Shown here piece by piece: positions 35,852 to 43,988 of a stretch of DNA of 60,667 nt. Below the pieces are notes generated by a model that made no database searches, had not been told where the DNA came from, and saw only the letters and a program-made list of their open reading frames with translations. The DNA is taken from assembly GCA_005808505.1 (NCBI GenBank), contig SYLX01000157.1, positions 1 to 60,667 on the forward strand, read 5' to 3'. A program made the translations under genes and the position numbers. The DNA comes from Bdellovibrionales bacterium. GTDB taxonomy: Bacteria; Bdellovibrionota; Bdellovibrionia; Bdellovibrionales; JAMPXM01. Positions within the stretch are counted from its first letter, which is position 1. Every line of letters begins with the position of its first letter.

Positions 35852-38335
35852 TTAACGGCGGCGGTTCGTTTTGGCCGAAACGGGCTCGTCGATCTCGTCG
35901 CTGTTATTCTTTTTCGCCGCTCGCGGGAACTCGTCGACCGTTTTTCCGTAAGGATCGCGGCCATCGAAGTTCTTCTTGATCCAATCGATGCGCTTACCTA
36001 AGCGATTCGACAAGTTCTTCTGCGAGTCGTCGACGTTGCGGATGATCTTCGGGGTCAAGAATACTACAAGATTGATCTTGTTGGTGCCCGTGTTCCGCGA
36101 TTTGAAGAGCCAGCCTAAGATAGGAATGTCACCGAGGATCGGGATCTTCTTTTCGTCGACGGATTCTTCATCGCGAATCAGACCTCCAAGGACAGCGGTA
36201 TCACCGTTGTTCAGGGAGATATTAGTCTTGATCTGTCGTTTCGCAAGACTCAGCGTGCTGTCCGCGAGATCTTTTGCGCGAACTTGGTTTTTGGAAACCT
36301 GCGCCACCGTGATCTCGTCGATCTTCAAGCGCACAACGTCGGAGTCGGGGCGGATAAACGGAGTTAAAACCATTTTAATCGAAGCGTCTTCCGTGCGAGG
36401 AGCCTGACGAGTTCCGGTCGTCGTCGTCGTGCTTTCAAGGGCTACCGGAACCTTATCGCCCACTTCGATGGTAGCCTGCTCGTTATCCGAAACCATAACG
36501 TTCGGTGTCGAGAGGATATTTGACTCTGTGTTCTGCTGAACGAGCTTGATGAACGAGAGCAAGTTCGGGATCTCGATCTCGCCTCCTTGCGCGAGTTTGA
36601 GTTTGAACTTGCTGCCGCCGCCGAAACCTAGAACGAGACCCGAGTCTCCTGCGGGCGTGAGAATCTCCGCGATCGGGCTCGTCACGAAACCCGTACGACC
36701 GATCCCTTGAGCATCACCTGCAAAGCCGTAATAGTTGGGGTTCCAGTTCTTCGTCTTCTGGCTATTCAATTCCATCACGATCGCTTCGATGAAGACTTGG
36801 TCGCGAGGAATATCGAGCTTTGCGAGGATCGTGAGAACTTGCTGATAATCTTGTTGGCTTGCGGTAATGACGAGGGAGTTCGTCTGCTTATCGAAGCCAA
36901 TTTTCACGTCGCCGCCAAAGATCGACTGCGCGTTGAGCGGGCTAGCCGATGCACCACCGCCGAAGCGGTTTGCGCCACCGAGCGCGCCGCCAGGAGACGC
37001 GCCACCGCCGCCAGCTGTTCCGCCGCTTGCGATGCCTTGAAGCGTTTGCGCGATCTTTTCGGCTTCACCGTATTTTACGTAGTAAACGAAGACGCCGCCG
37101 GCTTCGGCGGGATCGAGCTTGTAGTCGAGCTTCTTCACGAGGTCGCGAACTTTTTGGATTCCTGCTTTGTTGCCGACGACGATGATCGCGTTCGTGCGCT
37201 CATCGGGAGCAACGAGGCTAAGTTCTTCAGGGGCACCGGAGCCCGGTTGACCACCGCGACCGCGAGGGAAGCGGGGAACACCCGCGCCAAATCCAGGAGC
37301 GCCGGGAGTTGCGCCGCCTCCGCGCGAAGGCTCTTTGTTGATAATCTGGTTGATAAGATCAGCCAGTTCCTTTGCTTTCGCATAACGGATCGGCACGACG
37401 GCGAGCTGTTCTTCGAAGCCGGGACGGTCGATCTCGTTAATGACTTTCATGATGCGCTCAATGTTTGAACCGAAGTCCGTGATGATGAGCGAGTTCGTAG
37501 GTTCGTAGGGTGTCATCTCGCCGTCTTTCGAGGGCAACATGCGCAAGCGCTTGTTAATCTCTTCGGCAGATGTGTGCTTCAAATGCACGATACGCGTGAT
37601 GAGAATATCGGAGTTCGGATAATACTTACCCGAGTACGTCTCGATCGAGTTTCTCTGAGCGTTTCGCGTGCTCATGACTTTCAAGAACTTGCCGTAGGGG
37701 ACAACCGTAAATTGGTTGATCGCAAGGGCCGCGAGGAAAGCTTTCCACGCCTCAGCCACCGTGATCTGCGAAGGAGCGATGATCGAAATTTTACCGCGCA
37801 CCGAGGGATCGATGATGAAGTTCTTGCCCGTGAGCTGACCCATCGCCTTGATAACGTCGGTGATCTCGGCGTTCGGATAATCGAAGCTCTCGATGAGATC
37901 AGGATAGTTCTCATTTGTGATGTCTTCGATGTTCGCTTCTGACAAGGGCGGTTTATTCTTATCCGCTTTGCCAGTAGCACTCGGACGAAGCGCGCGCGCA
38001 TTGCCGCTGCCTCCGCCGCGAGTTGAACCTTGCGGAGTGGGGAAGTTCCGTCGGCTTCCGCTCGTGTCGCCACCGAAACCACCGCCACCAGAGCCGCCGT
38101 TGAAATCATCGCTCGGGAATCCGCCCGGGTTCTGATTTCCAAAATCGGTTCCGGCCGGAGGAGGCGGGGGCGGAGGAGGTGCCTGGAATGTGCCCGGAGG
38201 CTCATCATCGGGCTCGTCGTCAAAGAGACGATCGAGATCGTCGTTCTGCGCGTGAGCGAGTTGGACAGGACCAGCCTGCGCAACGAGGCCCGCGAGAATC
38301 AGACAGAGCAAAGCTCTGGGTTTCAAAACACACAT
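35852..38335 (-). CDS. gspD: Type II secretion outer-membrane secretin GspD
   Basis: Forms the outer-membrane gate. The product from ATG 38335 (GGTGGAG just upstream) is 827 residues with a Sec signal peptide (LAHAQND). An unusual low-complexity stretch follows (residues about 45-120: a run of eight Pro, then Gly/Ser/Asn-rich). Then come the N0 domain (SFDYPNAEITDVIKAMG), N1-N3 repeats with Gly/Ala/Pro loops, and the secretin core (VPVALESTTTTTG; GGLIRDEES; PILGDIPILGWLF). The long disordered segment after the signal peptide is not usual. It lies 23 bases after gspC. Confidence 0.95.
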   Translation of the reverse strand: MCVLKPRALLCLILAGLVAQAGPVQLAHAQNDDLDRLFDDEPDDEPPGTFQAPPPPPPPPAGTDFGNQNPGGFPSDDFNGGSGGGGFGGDTSGSRRNFPTPQGSTRGGGSGNARALRPSATGKADKNKPPLSEANIEDITNENYPDLIESFDYPNAEITDVIKAMGQLTGKNFIIDPSVRGKISIIAPSQITVAEAWKAFLAALAINQFTVVPYGKFLKVMSTRNAQRNSIETYSGKYYPNSDILITRIVHLKHTSAEEINKRLRMLPSKDGEMTPYEPTNSLIITDFGSNIERIMKVINEIDRPGFEEQLAVVPIRYAKAKELADLINQIINKEPSRGGGATPGAPGFGAGVPRFPRGRGGQPGSGAPEELSLVAPDERTNAIIVVGNKAGIQKVRDLVKKLDYKLDPAEAGGVFVYYVKYGEAEKIAQTLQGIASGGTAGGGGASPGGALGGANRFGGGASASPLNAQSIFGGDVKIGFDKQTNSLVITASQQDYQQVLTILAKLDIPRDQVFIEAIVMELNSQKTKNWNPNYYGFAGDAQGIGRTGFVTSPIAEILTPAGDSGLVLGFGGGSKFKLKLAQGGEIEIPNLLSFIKLVQQNTESNILSTPNVMVSDNEQATIEVGDKVPVALESTTTTTGTRQAPRTEDASIKMVLTPFIRPDSDVVRLKIDEITVAQVSKNQVRAKDLADSTLSLAKRQIKTNISLNNGDTAVLGGLIRDEESVDEKKIPILGDIPILGWLFKSRNTGTNKINLVVFLTPKIIRNVDDSQKNLSNRLGKRIDWIKKNFDGRDPYGKTVDEFPRAAKKNNSDEIDEPVSAKTNRRR

Positions 38336-38358
38336 GACTCCACCTTCCATGGTTCAGA

Positions 38359-39246
38359 TCACTGCGTAATATTGTAATTGAAGTTGTTATCCCGGCCGCC
38401 GCGCTCGATGCCCAAATTGATGCTGTTCGCGTTGGCCCTAAGGGCGTTGTACAACTCCATTGCTTTTGCCGGACTATCGATGCGCTCGCCGTTGACCGAC
38501 TTGATGCAGTCACCGCGTTGCAATCCTAAGCGTTCGTAGATCGAGCCGGGAGCGATGTCCGCGAGGCTGAAGCACTCGATCTGGCCGCCGGGTCCCATGC
38601 GGGGAACCGCGCGCGCTTGTTGAAGAAGCTCAGGGAGATTCGAAGTCAAACGATCGATGTCGGAGCGTTTCATTTCACGCTCGGTCTCGCTCTTCACGGT
38701 GACTTCACCGACCTGCACGGCTTTCTGAGCTGCGCCGAAAGAAAGCTTTGCTTCTTCCTTCATTTCGATGAACTCGCGACGCTGCGAGCGCAAGTTCCGG
38801 AAGACAACTTTGTTGCGCTCAATCGTGAGGATAGTGCCGATGCCATCGGGGATCGTGGCGTCAACTTTCAAAGCAACTTGATCGTTCTTCTGTTTCAACG
38901 CGATCGACGCAACGGAACGTTTCGGGTTGGCGTGAACAAGCGTACCCACGAGTTGGATCGGCTCGCTCGTCGGAACAGGTGGTCCGTCATCGACTTTCTT
39001 CTCTTCACCAGTGTTGCCGTAGGGTGGAGGAATTTTTCCGTCCGCATTGAAGATGTTGCGGTCTTTGATGATCTGTACGTTGGCACTTCTCGGAGGCTGA
39101 AACCGCGCGATCCCACGGGTTTGCGGTGCCGGCTGCGGATACATGCGTCCGCGTACAAACAGCAGTCCAAAATCGGCGATGAAGTAGCCGATCAAGATCA
39201 AGAGCAGAAAAATCGAGAGTCCTTCAACGGACATCCGTGACTTCAT
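38359..39246 (-). CDS. gspC: Type II secretion protein GspC
   Basis: Inner-membrane connector to the secretin. The 295-residue product has one N-terminal membrane helix (about 10-31), a homology region (RNIFNADGKI; EPIQLVGTLVH) that binds the secretin N0 domain, and a C-terminal PDZ domain (SIYERLGLQRGDCIKSVNGERI). GGAAG lies eight bases before the ATG. It is the first gene of the minus-strand gspC-D-E-F unit. Confidence 0.92.
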   Translation of the reverse strand: MKSRMSVEGLSIFLLLILIGYFIADFGLLFVRGRMYPQPAPQTRGIARFQPPRSANVQIIKDRNIFNADGKIPPPYGNTGEEKKVDDGPPVPTSEPIQLVGTLVHANPKRSVASIALKQKNDQVALKVDATIPDGIGTILTIERNKVVFRNLRSQRREFIEMKEEAKLSFGAAQKAVQVGEVTVKSETEREMKRSDIDRLTSNLPELLQQARAVPRMGPGGQIECFSLADIAPGSIYERLGLQRGDCIKSVNGERIDSPAKAMELYNALRANANSINLGIERGGRDNNFNYNITQ

Positions 39247-39297
39247 GTCGGATTCTTCCAGGTGCTGTCACTCTTCGTTCGTGCTTCCGGTCTCCTC

Positions 39298-39317
39298 AAC
39301 ACTTTCCACTGAGTGTT
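39298..39317. repeat. Inverted repeat upstream of gspC
   Basis: AACACT (39298-39303) and AGTGTT (39312-39317) with an 8-base spacer, between the proposed gspC promoter and the gene. It may be an operator-like site or a leader hairpin for gspC. Confidence 0.35.
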
Positions 39318-39383
39318 CGTGGCCAATGTCGTCGGCAAGTGTCGAAGGATCCTCAACAAATCCAAATTTACCGGTGCACTTCG

Positions 39384-39392
39384 AGTGTAGCA
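39384..39392 (-). promoter_or_regulatory. Extended -10 promoter candidate for gspC-D-E-F
   Basis: On the minus strand TGC TACACT (39392-39384), an extended -10 with a 4/6 match in the hexamer, about 140 bases upstream of gspC. No good -35 is seen, which is common for extended -10 promoters. Confidence 0.4.
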
Positions 39393-39458
39393 GAGGGCAG
39401 CGCGAGGAGTCCCATTGAATTTTAGCCCGCTCGACTTAAGACGACTGATCGAAAGAGG

Positions 39459-39496
39459 TCTGGAAAAACAAATCGGGCCTTAGACGAAGGCCCGAT
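39459..39496 (-). terminator. Terminator after the minus-strand response regulator
   Basis: ATCGGGCCTT (39472-39481) pairs perfectly with AAGGCCCGAT (39487-39496), loop of five. Read on the minus strand it is followed by TTTGTTTTTCC. It ends the 41295-39539 signalling arm. Confidence 0.85.
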
Positions 39497-39538
39497 CAAA
39501 TCGGTTACGCATTAAAATTTTTTAAGTGGACGGCTGCT

Positions 39539-39919
39539 TTAAGCCGAAGCTTTGAGCGCGAGAATTTTGTCGACGGCACCCATGAGCCGAGTCCGGTCAA
39601 AGGGCTTGATCGCCCAGGCCGTGATGCCGATGGCTTTGCCTTCGGCTTTCAGCTGTTCACTTGTGTCCGTCGTGAGCATGAAGACTTTGAAGTTCCAAAC
39701 GGGCATCGCAGCGCGAGCTTTTTTGAGCATCTCGATGCCGTCAAAGCCAGGCATGTGCAAGTCACTGATGACGAGAGCGAGCTCGCGGTTTGCGAGAATC
39801 GCATCTAGTCCTGATTTTCCGTCTTCCGCTTCGATGACCTCGTGCCCAGAAGCTTCGAGAGCACCGCGAAGGTCAGTACGAACGGATTTTGAATCGTCGA
39901 TGATGAGGATCTTGGCCAT
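39539..39919 (-). CDS. Single-domain CheY-like response regulator (copy A)
   Basis: A stand-alone receiver domain of 126 residues with no output domain. The acidic pair Asp8-Asp9 (IIDDSKSVR), phospho-acceptor Asp53 (ISDLHMPG), Thr83 (MLTTDTS) and Lys105 (IKPF) are all in place, so it should be phosphorylated. It aligns without gaps to the plus-strand copy at 42196, with 69 of 126 identical by hand count. It follows the CheX-like gene on the same strand by about 60 bases. The likely phosphodonor is the CheA-like kinase at 43989. Confidence 0.93.
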   Translation of the reverse strand: MAKILIIDDSKSVRTDLRGALEASGHEVIEAEDGKSGLDAILANRELALVISDLHMPGFDGIEMLKKARAAMPVWNFKVFMLTTDTSEQLKAEGKAIGITAWAIKPFDRTRLMGAVDKILALKASA

Positions 39920-39980
39920 TTGGGTCTTTCCTTTTTCCCTTTAGCTAGTCTGCCAGCTCGATCTCGAAATTGAACCAGAA

Positions 39981-40574
39981 TCAGAAAAAGTCGATATCAC
40001 CTTGGATCTTTGGCGAGCTTCCGGGCGCATAGTGCAGCTCGGCCGCAAGTTCAGGAAGCGCTCGCCGGAAAGGCTTGTCGTCGTTGAGTTCGATTTTCGC
40101 AAAACAAACAATCTGTGTTTGGCCATCCGTCAGCATCCAGACGTTCGTTTGGCCGCTCGCATCTCGGCCGAGAGTCTTGAGTTCACCGGTTGCCGCTGAT
40201 GGAGACGCGGGCAACGACATGTCGAAACCAAAGCTGTTTCGCTCAAGCACGGCGCGCATGCTGCCAGCATGCAAGTTCGAGTACTCGCGCATGAAGTCCA
40301 TGGCGAGCGTATCGGAGACTTCACTCTCTGGCTTTCCAAATGTCTCAGCGGCCATACGGCGCGATTGATCCAAGTCGAAATAGACGCGGAGAAAGATCTT
40401 TCCCAAGGGGCCTGTGAGATAAATTTCGCTCATGCGAAGAGCTTCGTTATTTGCGGCGGGTGAAGTTCCGTCCCAGTCGCTTGCGATGAAGTGATTGCGG
40501 CGGCAATGTTGGCTCATCTGCTGCCTCGATGTTTCCCGCAGGAAGCCATGGAGACTCAAGTAAGTCGGTGTCAT
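39981..40574 (-). CDS. CheX/CheC-like phosphatase (copy A)
   Basis: A 197-residue protein whose C-terminal part holds the CheC/CheX phosphatase helix pattern Asp-X3-Glu-X2-Asn: Asp93, Glu97 and Asn100 in DFMREYSNLHAG, with Pro122 further on, one residue closer than the published X22 spacing. Glu and Asn are the residues that direct water onto phospho-CheY. AAAGGA precedes ATG 40574, and the first 35 residues align with copy B (SETSR/RETSR, HC, SWDG/SDWDG), which fixes the start. It lies directly upstream of a CheY-like gene, its probable substrate. The family call is by motif, not by search. Confidence 0.7.
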   Translation of the reverse strand: MTPTYLSLHGFLRETSRQQMSQHCRRNHFIASDWDGTSPAANNEALRMSEIYLTGPLGKIFLRVYFDLDQSRRMAAETFGKPESEVSDTLAMDFMREYSNLHAGSMRAVLERNSFGFDMSLPASPSAATGELKTLGRDASGQTNVWMLTDGQTQIVCFAKIELNDDKPFRRALPELAAELHYAPGSSPKIQGDIDFF

Positions 40575-40698
40575 GCTCGTCCTTTCCAAACTCAGGCCTT
40601 TCGCGATCGGAACTTGCCGTTGGGGCGCGTATCGGTCTCTCAATGCTTTTCGGCATTTACTCGGGAAGGCAAAAGGGAAAGTGAGCAGGTTTAGCTGT

Positions 40699-41295
40699 TT
40701 AGGCCGCTTCGGAGACAGAACCATTCGTTAGTCGGGACTCAAGATCGCCAAGTTGTTGGACTTGGACGACGCTCAGTTCTTCTACCCGCATCATGAGTTT
40801 GCGGAACTCTTCTAATTCACGATTCATGTTATTGAAGAGCGTGCCAACCTGTTGGCAAAGGTCCCGGTTCAAATTGATCTTCTCGTTAACACCGCCAATT
40901 TTGGTGTCGATCGACTGGGTGAGATTTCGCACGTCTTCTGAAAGGGTCGTCATCTCTTGAGCCACGACGTGGAAAGCGCGGCCTTGCTCGCCGGCGCGAT
41001 TCGCTTCGATGCCAGCGTTGATCGAAACGATCTTCGATTGTTGGGAGACCATTTTGATATCCGAGGAGATCGAAGAGAGTTGTTCCGTATTGATGCGCGC
41101 CTCTTGAGAGACGTGGACCATCATCTCAATTTGTTTCTGGCCGTGTTCGAGCAGACGTATCGCTTTTTCTAGGATACGCGCTGCCAGGATCGAGCTTGCT
41201 CCGCCGTCGCGGGCGTTACGCATCAACTTCGACCATTCGTTTCCCTGGAAGATGTCGGCGATTTCGTTCGTTCCGGTCAGCTTAAATTCGTTCAT
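40699..41295 (-). CDS. Small soluble MCP-like signalling protein
   Basis: A 198-residue all-helical protein with no membrane segment and no ligand-binding domain. Residues about 84-112 match the hairpin tip of methyl-accepting proteins: SKIVSINAGIEANRAGEQGRAF resembles the tip consensus, with Glu97 and Arg100 in the usual places (shown split: SINAGIEANRAGEQG, then RAFHVVAQEM). Flanking coiled helices are short, so it is a reduced receptor, perhaps a scaffold. It is the first gene of the minus-strand arm, 124 bases before the CheX-like gene. Confidence 0.8.
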   Translation of the reverse strand: MNEFKLTGTNEIADIFQGNEWSKLMRNARDGGASSILAARILEKAIRLLEHGQKQIEMMVHVSQEARINTEQLSSISSDIKMVSQQSKIVSINAGIEANRAGEQGRAFHVVAQEMTTLSEDVRNLTQSIDTKIGGVNEKINLNRDLCQQVGTLFNNMNRELEEFRKLMMRVEELSVVQVQQLGDLESRLTNGSVSEAA

Positions 41296-41393
41296 TGATC
41301 AACTGCCTCTGCGTAAATGAAGACTCTGACGCTAGGATTTCTGAGGTGAACATCGGCGCGTGCGACGTGTTGCGTGAGGCAAACGAGTTCACA

Positions 41394-41421
41394 AATTCGA
41401 ATTCTGGATCGCGGTCCAGAA
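41394..41421. promoter_or_regulatory. Palindromes in the divergent control region of the signalling island
   Basis: A 10-bp palindrome AATTCGAATT (41394-41403) abuts an inverted repeat TTCTGGA (41402-41408), 6-base spacer, TCCAGAA (41415-41421). They lie near the middle of the 209-base gap between the two divergent arms (41296-41504), where a regulator could control both. Confidence 0.45.
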
Positions 41422-41504
41422 GATTTACGTCCTGTACACGGACTGCGCGAAGTTTGGAATACTGGGTGAGAACCGATTCTTTGCGAGACGAGTATCGTAA
41501 ACAA

Positions 41505-42092
41505 ATGAACTTGAACGACTTCCTATTTTGGTACCTGAGTGAGACATCCCGCATTCGCTTGGCAAAACATTGCCGGGACGATCACTTCCAGATTTCGTCA
41601 TGGGATGGAAGCCTCAGGGACGACGGTTCAGTCTCCGATAAGATCTCTAGCATCATGCTCTGGGGAGCGCCCGGTAGGATCGTGCTGAAATCTCATTTCG
41701 ATTTGGCAACGGCCAAGCAATGGGCCGCACGCTCGGCAGGGAAACTTGTCGACGAAATCCAAGAAACGTTCGCGGTCGACTTTATGCGCGAGTTTAGCAA
41801 CTTGCATGCGGGGTCTCTGCGTGGACAACTGGAGGCGCACGGACTGCTCTTCGGGATTAGTTTGCCATTCATCATGGCGGGCAACTCCGAGCGCACGCTC
41901 CGCGAGCTCGCAGGTGCGAAAACGGCGACGCGCGGTTGGGTTCTCACGGATGGTTCTCACCAGATCGTGTGCACGGCAGAACTCGAGATCGCCGATAGCA
42001 AGCGGCTCGAACGAGTGCGCGGAGCTCTCCAAACGGCAGTTGCCGGGGAGACGGCGGCACCCGCTGATGACGGCGAGATTCAGTTTTTATAA
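41505..42092 (+). CDS. CheX/CheC-like phosphatase (copy B)
   Basis: A 195-residue paralogue of the protein at 39981. It has the same motif, Asp92-X3-Glu96-X2-Asn99 in DFMREFSNLHAGS, with Pro121 at the same offset. The first block aligns from MNLNDFLFWYLSETSR, so ATG 41505 is the start although the frame is open back to 41295. The Shine-Dalgarno sequence is weak. It is followed by its own CheY-like gene, repeating the order of the minus-strand arm. Phosphatase function is inferred from the motif and from pairing with CheY. Confidence 0.7.
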   Translation: MNLNDFLFWYLSETSRIRLAKHCRDDHFQISSWDGSLRDDGSVSDKISSIMLWGAPGRIVLKSHFDLATAKQWAARSAGKLVDEIQETFAVDFMREFSNLHAGSLRGQLEAHGLLFGISLPFIMAGNSERTLRELAGAKTATRGWVLTDGSHQIVCTAELEIADSKRLERVRGALQTAVAGETAAPADDGEIQFL

Positions 42093-42195
42093 ATAGAACG
42101 TATTTAGTAAGAGTGAATTCGGCGTTGATGGTGGAATTCACAGCGCTGATGAGATGTGAAAGCAGAGCCAAGTCCCAGGCCAAGGAGTACGAAAA

Positions 42196-42576
42196 ATGGC
42201 AACAATCGTTATTGTCGATGATTCACAGTCGGTGCGCAGCCAACTCCGTGAAGCGCTTCAAAAAGCCGGCCACAAAGTGATCGAGGCCGCAGACGGAAAT
42301 CAAGGCTTGGAAACGATCGTGAAAACCGCCGGAATCGATTTGGTGATTTCGGATTACAATATGCCTGGTTACGACGGCGTGACGATGCTGGCAAAGGCAA
42401 AAGAAAAACTTGGGGCATGGAAGTTTCCGATCTTCATGCTCACGACCGAAACAAGTGAACACCTAAAGGCTTCCGGTAAACAAGCGGGAGTTACAGCTTG
42501 GATCGTTAAGCCTTTCGTCGCGGAAAAACTACTCATGGCGGTCGACAAAGTCACAGCCGCAAAAAAGACAGCCTAA
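42196..42576 (+). CDS. Single-domain CheY-like response regulator (copy B)
   Basis: A 126-residue stand-alone receiver with Asp8-Asp9, Asp53 (ISDYNMPG), Thr83 and Lys105 conserved. AAGGAG lies about nine bases before the ATG. It is the close paralogue of the minus-strand copy. With the preceding CheX-like gene it forms a duplicated cassette. Lacking an output domain, it must act by binding a partner, as CheY does at the flagellar motor, or pass phosphate on. Confidence 0.93.
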   Translation: MATIVIVDDSQSVRSQLREALQKAGHKVIEAADGNQGLETIVKTAGIDLVISDYNMPGYDGVTMLAKAKEKLGAWKFPIFMLTTETSEHLKASGKQAGVTAWIVKPFVAEKLLMAVDKVTAAKKTA

Positions 42577-42763
42577 GAAACAGCCTACAGGACTGATGTG
42601 GCTGGACATCCGGCCAACTCAATGGAGCGGATGAGTAAATGGTGGTCGCAAAGCTTAACGTTGCATTAACATTGAAGCTCAAGACCAGCTGATTCCGACA
42701 AAGTCCGAAGAACAAAATCTAAATCGAAACTCTTAGTGGAACGTTTGAAATCAAGGAGAGCAG

Positions 42764-43912
42764 ATGAAGTCAGAACAAATCGTCGTTAAGAAACCTCAAG
42801 TCGCGGCTGCCGATGTCTCTAAACTCGCTGCCATCAATCCTCAGCTTGTTTTTGCATTCGGCAGCATTGAGCATTTCAAGTCGCCTGGCTTTGGTCCCAT
42901 GATGAAGTCGACATTCCCGAATGCAACCGTGATTGGTTGCACAACCGCAGGCGAAATCTCGAACAAAGGCGTAACTGACAACACGACGGTCTTTACGGCG
43001 ATTCACTTCGATAATCCTACGATCAAGTCGACAGCGGCGAAGCTCACCGGTGCAGACAATTGTTTCCAAACAGGCGGGGAGATCGCGCGCAGTTTGAAGA
43101 CGAATGATTTGAAAGCTGTCTTTGTCCTTGGACAAGGGATCAACGTTAACGGAACGCCACTCGTCGACGGAATTCGAAGTGTCGTTGGCCAAAACGTTGT
43201 CATCACCGGAGGCCTTGCCGGTGACGGTGGCGCTTTCAAAGAAACGTACACGCTCCTCAACGGCGAAGTTTCCAACGGCCACGTCGTTGCCTTCGGTCTT
43301 TACGGTGACGGTGTCGAAATCAGCTACGGCTCGCTCGGAGGCTGGAAGCCGTTTGGTCCCGCTCGTCGCGTAACGAAGTCGGTGAACAACGTGCTCTTCG
43401 AACTCGACGGGGAGCCTGCGCTCGCGGTCTATAAGAAGTATCTCGGCGAAGACGCCAAAGGACTTCCTGCTTCGGGCCTTCGTTATCCTTTCGCGATCTT
43501 GAACGACAACGAAGCTGAAACCGGATTGATCCGTACGATCCTCGCCGTTGATGAAGCTCAGGGCAGCCTCACGTTTGCGGGCGATATCCCGACGAACGGC
43601 TTGCTTCGTTTGATGCACACGGATTCCTCGGGTCTCGTTTCGGGAGCAAAGGGAGCCGCGACGGCAACTCGCAAAGCTTCGAAGAACCAAGAGGGTGTCG
43701 GCATCCTCATCAGCTGCGTCGGTCGTAAACTCGTGATGGGCGATGACATCGATGAGGAAGTCGAAGCTGTTCAAGAAGCTTTCGGTGAAGACAACGTCGT
43801 TACCGGATTCTATTCCTACGGCGAGATCTGCCCGATGGAAGGCTTCTCTGAATGCAAGCTTCACAACCAGACTATGACGATCACTTGGTTTGCCGATAAG
43901 AAAGCAGGTTGA
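42764..43912 (+). CDS. FIST-domain sensor protein
   Basis: A 382-residue cytosolic protein with FIST N and FIST C domains: VIGCTTAGEISNKG and TGGLAGDGG in the first, YSYGEICPM near the end of the second. FIST domains are sensory and often sit beside kinases. Some (NosP proteins) bind haem and report nitric oxide to a partner histidine kinase encoded next to them. That fits here, since a kinase gene follows after about 75 bases, but the ligand is unknown. AAGGAGA lies just before the ATG. Confidence 0.9.
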   Translation: MKSEQIVVKKPQVAAADVSKLAAINPQLVFAFGSIEHFKSPGFGPMMKSTFPNATVIGCTTAGEISNKGVTDNTTVFTAIHFDNPTIKSTAAKLTGADNCFQTGGEIARSLKTNDLKAVFVLGQGINVNGTPLVDGIRSVVGQNVVITGGLAGDGGAFKETYTLLNGEVSNGHVVAFGLYGDGVEISYGSLGGWKPFGPARRVTKSVNNVLFELDGEPALAVYKKYLGEDAKGLPASGLRYPFAILNDNEAETGLIRTILAVDEAQGSLTFAGDIPTNGLLRLMHTDSSGLVSGAKGAATATRKASKNQEGVGILISCVGRKLVMGDDIDEEVEAVQEAFGEDNVVTGFYSYGEICPMEGFSECKLHNQTMTITWFADKKAG

Positions 43913-43988
43913 TTGAGTGTCCTGCTCTGCTCTTAGCCGGGCCAGGACCTCTGTCCGAATATCTAGAGAAGATCCAGAGGAAGTATCG

